Made by a program: the position numbers and the translations under genes. From Fen-999 sp035505955 (GTDB lineage: Bacteria > Pseudomonadota > Gammaproteobacteria > Burkholderiales > Rhodocyclaceae): a stretch of DNA of 18,989 bases. The DNA is taken from contig DATJQH010000012.1 of the NCBI GenBank assembly GCA_035505955.1, positions 1-18,989 on the forward strand, read 5' to 3'. Below the pieces are notes generated by a model. The model saw nothing but the letters and a program-made list of their open reading frames with translations, did no database searches and was not told the DNA's origin. Numbering within the stretch: the first letter of the stretch is position 1; every line of letters begins with the position of its first letter. Shown here one piece after another: positions 15,391-18,989 of the stretch.

Positions 15391-17223
15391 TCAGGAAATC
15401 AGGTGATGCACCGGCAGCTTCTCGAGTTGCCACGCATCGGCCGCCGCGTCGTAGCGCGAGGCGACGAACACATGCCAGGCGTCGTCGTCCAGACGCGGGT
15501 GGTCTGCGCGGTAGTAGTAGCCGGGCCAGCGCGTCTCCTCGCGAAAACGCGTGTGGCGCACCACCGCCTCTGCGGTGAGCACGCGGTGGCGCAATTCCCA
15601 GGCGCGCTGCAGCTGGTGCAGGTCCTCCGCGCCGAGGTGGTCGAGGTCCTCGCGCAGCATGCGCAGGAGTTCGAGGCCGCGGTCGAGCAGCGGCTCGTTG
15701 GTGAGGTAGAACGTGCTGTAGCCACCCACGTACTCGTCCATGAGCTTCTCCAGCCGCTGCAGGCCGTGCAGCGGCAGCAGGTAGTTGGGCGACACGGTGC
15801 CGGCGACGAACTCGTTGCGGCCGACGCGGTATTCCTCGAGCGGTTTGAAGATCGCCTCGGCCAGTTGCCGCAGGCGCGCCTCGTCCACCGCCGGCCCGGC
15901 ACCGTTCAGGTCGCGCAGGTAGCGCACCGCCGACTTGCCGGCGATGCGCCCTTCGGTGAACGATCCCGAGGAGAACTTGTGGGCGGAGCCGCCAATCGTG
16001 TCGCCGGCGCCGAACAATCCCTCGATCGTGGTCATGCGGTTGTAGCCCCACTGCCAGTCGCGCGGCGCGCAATCCTCGGGACCGCTCGCCCATGCGCCCG
16101 AGCACGTGGCATGCGAACCCATGACATAAGGTTCGGAAGTGATCAGTTCCGAGGCGCGCTCCTTGGGATCGATGTTCTGCGACGCCCACACCACCGCCTG
16201 GCCGACCGTCATGTCGAGGAAATCCTCCCAGCCGATCTCCTCCTTCTCGGGCGTGTCGAGGCATTCCTGCGTGTGCATGAAGATCGGCCCGCGCCCGGCC
16301 TTCATCTCCTCGATCATGGCGTGGTTGCGCAGGCAGGTCGGCATCGGCTTGATGTCGGCGTACTTGCCGACCAGCGCCTTGATCTCGTCGAAGCGCGCCT
16401 CCTCGTAGCGCTCGCCATAGGCGTTGGTGGCGTAGGCCTTCAGCAGCAGGAACCAGGCGCCGACCGGCCCGTAGCCGTCCTTGAAGCGCGCCAGCACGAT
16501 GCGGTTTTCCATCTGGATCATCTTCGCGCCGGCCTCGATCAGCAGGCCGTAGGCGGAGGCGCTGCTCCAGGGCGCATACCAGGTGCGTCCCGTGCCTTCG
16601 CCGATCGCGCGGGGTCGGTAGATGTGCGACGCGCCGCCCGCCGCGACGATGACCGCCTTGGCCCGGAAGACGTAGAAGGTGCCGTCGCGTACATGGAAGC
16701 CGACCGCGCCGGCCACCCGATCCGGATGGTGCCGGTCGAGCAGCAGGTGCGTCACCATGATGCGGTTGTACACCTTGCTCGCCGCCTTGGCCGCGGCCTC
16801 GGCGACGATAGGCTTGTAGCTCTCGCCGTGGATCATGATCTGCCAGCGCCCCTCGCGCAGGTAGTGGCCGGTGTCCGGGTGCTTCATGATCGGCAGGCCC
16901 CACTCCTCGAATTTGTGCACCGTGGAGTCGACATGGCGGGCGATGTCGTAGACCAGGTCCTCGCGCACCAGGCCCATCAGGTCGCCGCGCGCGTAGCGCA
17001 CGTGGTCCTCGGGCTGGTTCTCGTTCCAGCGCATGCCCATGTAGCAGTTGATGGCGGATAGACCGTGCGCGACCGCGCCGCTCCTTTCGATGTTCGCCTT
17101 CTCGACGACCACGATCCTGAGGTCGCGCCCCCAGAAGCGCGACTCGTAGGCCGCGCCGCAACCGCCGAAGCCGCCGCCGATGATCAGGACATCGCAGTCG
17201 ACGACCTCGGTGCGGCGTGCCAC
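15391..17223 (-). CDS. aprA: Adenylylsulfate (APS) reductase alpha subunit AprA
   Basis: The FAD-containing catalytic subunit of dissimilatory APS reductase, 610 residues, within or just below the usual size. With AprB it interconverts sulfite plus AMP and APS in the cytoplasm; in a sulfur oxidiser the direction is towards APS. The N-terminal FAD-binding motif is DVLIIGGGFGGCGAA (11-25), and a second FAD contact region is GLFGAGDTIGG (402-412). Residues matching the active-site arginine and histidine of the Archaeoglobus enzyme appear as Arg246 in ARFKDGYGPVG and His371 in VMGSHATCSGAW. The start is GTG 17223, with GGAG 7 nt upstream; the flavin-binding strand begins about 10 residues later. 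It lies 3 nt after aprB and is the last gene of aprMBA. No frameshift or missing motif is seen. Confidence 0.96.
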   Translation of the reverse strand: MARRTEVVDCDVLIIGGGFGGCGAAYESRFWGRDLRIVVVEKANIERSGAVAHGLSAINCYMGMRWNENQPEDHVRYARGDLMGLVREDLVYDIARHVDSTVHKFEEWGLPIMKHPDTGHYLREGRWQIMIHGESYKPIVAEAAAKAASKVYNRIMVTHLLLDRHHPDRVAGAVGFHVRDGTFYVFRAKAVIVAAGGASHIYRPRAIGEGTGRTWYAPWSSASAYGLLIEAGAKMIQMENRIVLARFKDGYGPVGAWFLLLKAYATNAYGERYEEARFDEIKALVGKYADIKPMPTCLRNHAMIEEMKAGRGPIFMHTQECLDTPEKEEIGWEDFLDMTVGQAVVWASQNIDPKERASELITSEPYVMGSHATCSGAWASGPEDCAPRDWQWGYNRMTTIEGLFGAGDTIGGSAHKFSSGSFTEGRIAGKSAVRYLRDLNGAGPAVDEARLRQLAEAIFKPLEEYRVGRNEFVAGTVSPNYLLPLHGLQRLEKLMDEYVGGYSTFYLTNEPLLDRGLELLRMLREDLDHLGAEDLHQLQRAWELRHRVLTAEAVVRHTRFREETRWPGYYYRADHPRLDDDAWHVFVASRYDAAADAWQLEKLPVHHLIS

Positions 17224-17226
17224 GCT

Positions 17227-17670
17227 TCAGCTCCGGGCCGGCAGCGCGGGCAGCGCCGCCACCTTGAGCGCGTCCGGCTCATGGGCCAACAACTGCGACT
17301 GCAGTTCGTCCGCGGGCGGTGCGTCGTAACTGGACGGCGCAGCAATCGAACCCCAGGGCGTGGTCCGGATCGGAAAGGCGAATTCCTTCACGCGTCCGTC
17401 GCGGTAGCGGATCTTCCACGAGATGACGCCCTTCTCCTTCTCGCGCAGCACCCGCACCTTGTGCCCCAGCGGCGCGAAGTCGGCATACCCGCGCACATCG
17501 ATGGCGTGCTGCGGGCAGGCCTTGACGCACGAATAGCACTCCCAGCAGAAGTTGGGCTCGATGTTGTAGGCGCGCCGGTATACCGGATCGATGTGCATGA
17601 TGTCCGACGGGCAGATGTTCACGCACTCGCCGCAGCCGTCGCACCTGGTCATGTCGACGTAGGTGGGCAC
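17227..17670 (-). CDS. aprB: APS reductase beta subunit AprB (two [4Fe-4S] clusters)
   Basis: The electron-transfer subunit of APS reductase. Two ferredoxin-type cysteine sets, CDGCGECVNICP and CWECYSCVKACP, are visible near residues 10-20 and 42-53 and would hold two [4Fe-4S] clusters. They are followed by VRGYADFAPLGHKVRVLREKE-type beta structure and a C-terminal tail that in the known structure wraps around AprA. The length of 147 residues is normal. The start is uncertain: the ATG at 17676 overlaps the aprM stop (ATGA), but its GGAG abuts it with no spacer, whereas GTG 17670 lies 6 nt after that GGAG and gives the family-like N-terminus MPTYVDMTRCDGC. I therefore chose 17670. Three nt separate its stop from aprA. 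The residue spacing and the neighbours leave little doubt. Confidence 0.95.
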   Translation of the reverse strand: MPTYVDMTRCDGCGECVNICPSDIMHIDPVYRRAYNIEPNFCWECYSCVKACPQHAIDVRGYADFAPLGHKVRVLREKEKGVISWKIRYRDGRVKEFAFPIRTTPWGSIAAPSSYDAPPADELQSQLLAHEPDALKVAALPALPARS

Positions 17671-17672
17671 CG

Positions 17673-18431
17673 TCATCTCCTGATGTGGCTGATCTCGGCC
17701 GGCCGCGGCAGGTCCGAGGCGCCGCTCGCGGCCTCCAGCCGTTTCTGGAACGCTGCCGCCGGCTTGTAGAACATGTGCGCGAACTTGGACCACGGCACGG
17801 TCACGAACAGCAGCGTCGTCGAGAAGAGATAGAGGCCGAAGAGAACCATCGTCACGCCCGCCCCGTTGTCGAGCATCTGGGCGGCGTGCCAGACGAGCGC
17901 GAACGCCGAGCTCGCCAGCAAGCCGACGATGAAGATATCGGCCTGGCGCAGCCGCAACGGCGCGCGCGCCTCCTGCGCGACATCCGCGCGCAGCGCGAAG
18001 AAGAACCACGAGCCCCCCGCGAGGACCATCAACGCGCCGAGATGCCACAGCGCCGTCCATGCCCACGGCGTTTCCGGGTCGGACGCGTAGCCGAACACCA
18101 TCACCACAGTCGTCACGAGGTAGATGATGAAACCGTAAGCCGTCAAGAGGTGCGAGAGCCGGCGCTGCCATTTGTCGAACTCGCCCGCGGCCATCACGTC
18201 GACCACGAGCGTCTCGACGGCGATGGTCGCGATCGCCGCGGCCCCGAGTTCGCGCTGCGCCGCAGCGCGTGCACTTTCCCGGCGACGGGCGAAGAATTCG
18301 GCGCTGCGCTTGTGCCGCATGTCGAACAAGACGCCGGCGACGACTGCCGCCACCATCAGCACGACGTATGCCTGCATGAACATGGGCGAAAACGCTTCGG
18401 CGAGCAACGAAAACGGATTGCTGACGAACAT
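17673..18431 (-). CDS. aprM: AprM, putative membrane partner of APS reductase
   Basis: A 252-residue membrane protein with about five hydrophobic helices (about 20-36, 94-114, 127-147, 165-186, 192-212). Helix-associated histidines (His94, His130, His182, His219) and the end motif VPWSKFAHMFYKP resemble the b-heme membrane subunits of the NarI/DsrM/HdrE type, so heme binding and electron transfer to or from quinone are plausible. In several sulfur-oxidising bacteria aprM precedes aprBA and is thought to replace the Qmo complex as the membrane link. Start: ATG 18431 has GAGG 9 nt upstream; ATG 18449 and TTG 18491 are in frame but lack a well-placed Shine-Dalgarno. Its stop lies within the aprB start region, so the genes are coupled. 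The heme assignment is inference. Confidence 0.9.
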   Translation of the reverse strand: MFVSNPFSLLAEAFSPMFMQAYVVLMVAAVVAGVLFDMRHKRSAEFFARRRESARAAAQRELGAAAIATIAVETLVVDVMAAGEFDKWQRRLSHLLTAYGFIIYLVTTVVMVFGYASDPETPWAWTALWHLGALMVLAGGSWFFFALRADVAQEARAPLRLRQADIFIVGLLASSAFALVWHAAQMLDNGAGVTMVLFGLYLFSTTLLFVTVPWSKFAHMFYKPAAAFQKRLEAASGASDLPRPAEISHIRR

Positions 18432-18566
18432 TGGCAAGTGCCTCGGCATTCGATCTGCGCCGTTTCCGGCATGCTCAGTGGACAATGCCAACGCAATTTA
18501 GTGTCATCGCCAAAACACGCATTCTGATCATGGTTTACGCCCCATCCAATGGCGCGATGCCGTCGC

Positions 18567-18591
18567 TTGACAACCGGCCCGGGGCTAGAAT
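18567..18591 (+). promoter_or_regulatory. Promoter-like elements upstream of the ABM-like gene
   Basis: A perfect -35 hexamer TTGACA (18567-18572) and a five-of-six -10 TAGAAT (18586-18591) precede the gene starting at 18625. The spacer is only 13 nt, well below the normal 17, so they may not work together; one may belong to an activator-dependent promoter. The rest of the 193-bp divergent gap (18432-18624) between aprM and this gene shows no other convincing site. Confidence 0.3.
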
Positions 18592-18624
18592 GAAACCACT
18601 ACAACCACGACAGGAGAGAGACAA

Positions 18625-18989
18625 ATGTTCGATGCGATTTCGGTGCCCTTTGGAGCAAAGATGCTCTTCAACACCATCAAGCTGAAACCCGGCGTCAAGT
18701 TCGACGACGTCGAGGTGGCAGTCGGTGAAATGTGCAACGTCGTCAAGGAAACCTACGGCGGCGACAAGGGCGGCTTCATTGCCGGCCAGGTGTTCAAGTT
18801 CTCGGGTTTCGTGTCGGACCAGGGTTCGCTCGGCGCAGCGCGCGCGGCGGATGATCACTATGTGATCGTCACCTACTGGCGCTCCTTCAACGAGCACGAG
18901 AAGTCGCATGCCGACAAGGTGTTCTTCGACAAGTTCCAGGCACTGGCCCGCATGTGCTCGGAGACCATGGAAGTCGGCTACGAGATGCT
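18625..18989 (+). CDS. ABM-like dimeric alpha/beta-barrel protein, N-terminal part, with SOR-like metal residues
   Basis: The frame is open from ATG 18625 to the window end (121 complete residues), with AGGAG at 18612-18616, 8 nt upstream. The pattern of strands and helices, in particular YVIVTYWRSFNEHEKSHADK followed by an amphipathic helix, resembles the antibiotic-biosynthesis-monooxygenase/dimeric alpha-beta barrel superfamily. His91 and His95 form an HxxxH, with Cys37 before, and Cys111 and Glu120 after. From memory, the archaeal sulfur oxygenase reductase (SOR) has Cys31, His86, His90, Cys104 and Glu114 in the same order and nearly the same places. The gene diverges from aprM across 193 bp. 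No signal peptide is seen, so it should be cytoplasmic. It may be a small single-domain protein of about 130-150 residues or a longer SOR-like one; the end is not visible. Confidence 0.75.
   Translation, partial: MFDAISVPFGAKMLFNTIKLKPGVKFDDVEVAVGEMCNVVKETYGGDKGGFIAGQVFKFSGFVSDQGSLGAARAADDHYVIVTYWRSFNEHEKSHADKVFFDKFQALARMCSETMEVGYEM

Noticed and set aside
15340..17061. 573-codon + frame antisense to aprA
   Set aside because: AprA is unmistakable on the - strand; the antisense translation has no motif.
18567..18591. A normal sigma-70 promoter for the ABM-like gene
   Set aside because: The hexamers are good but the 13-nt spacer is too short; kept only as a low-confidence feature.
1..18989. 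CRISPR array, tRNA, rRNA, IS element or prophage
   Set aside because: No regularly spaced repeats, cloverleaf-like segments, transposase or integrase genes were seen on either strand.

Overview
The window is a compact, visibly GC-rich stretch of bacterial chromosome with 15 protein-coding genes (two cut by the window edges). I see no rRNA, tRNA, CRISPR array, insertion sequence or phage gene. The complete dissimilatory adenylylsulfate (APS) reductase operon aprM-aprB-aprA, together with a YeiH/UPF0324-type putative sulfate exporter, crcB-DUF190, a DegP/MucD protease and a large hybrid sensor kinase paired with an HD-GYP regulator, points to a chemolithotrophic sulfur-oxidising betaproteobacterium (Rhodocyclaceae/Thiobacillaceae-like). 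The taxon is an inference from gene content and protein flavour, not from a marker gene.

Layout. 1-759: the 3' end of the putative sulfate exporter, then a small four-cysteine protein, both on +. 775-4094: an MFS transporter on -, and diverging from it an MFS transporter translationally coupled to a secreted alpha/beta hydrolase on +. 4091-6461 (-): an APC-type amino-acid permease followed by an uncharacterised secreted protein. 6687-7398 (-): the fluoride channel gene crcB and a DUF190 gene. 7491-8186 (+): a DUF599 membrane protein. 8183-18431 (-): six consecutive genes, in transcription order aprM, aprB, aprA, a 1446-residue hybrid histidine kinase with phosphotransfer domain, a receiver/HD-GYP response regulator, and a DegP/MucD-like periplasmic protease. 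18625-18989 (+): the start of a small protein diverging from aprM that resembles dimeric alpha/beta-barrel (ABM-like) proteins.

How the genes may work together. AprBA makes APS from sulfite (in the oxidative direction) and AprM is the likely membrane partner that takes the electrons. The YeiH-like protein could export product sulfate, but it lies about 15 kb away and that link is conjecture. The kinase and HD-GYP regulator, 32 nt apart, look like one phosphorelay whose output is hydrolysis of cyclic-di-GMP. A good sigma-E-type promoter precedes the protease.

The most interesting points are: the gene facing the apr operon, whose Cys37, His91, His95, Cys111 and Glu120 fall in the same order and almost the same positions as the iron-site and cysteine residues of archaeal sulfur oxygenase reductase; a perfect 8-bp inverted repeat between aprA and the kinase gene; the sigma-E promoter; and the small four-Cys protein. 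Intergenic spaces are all below about 230 bp.
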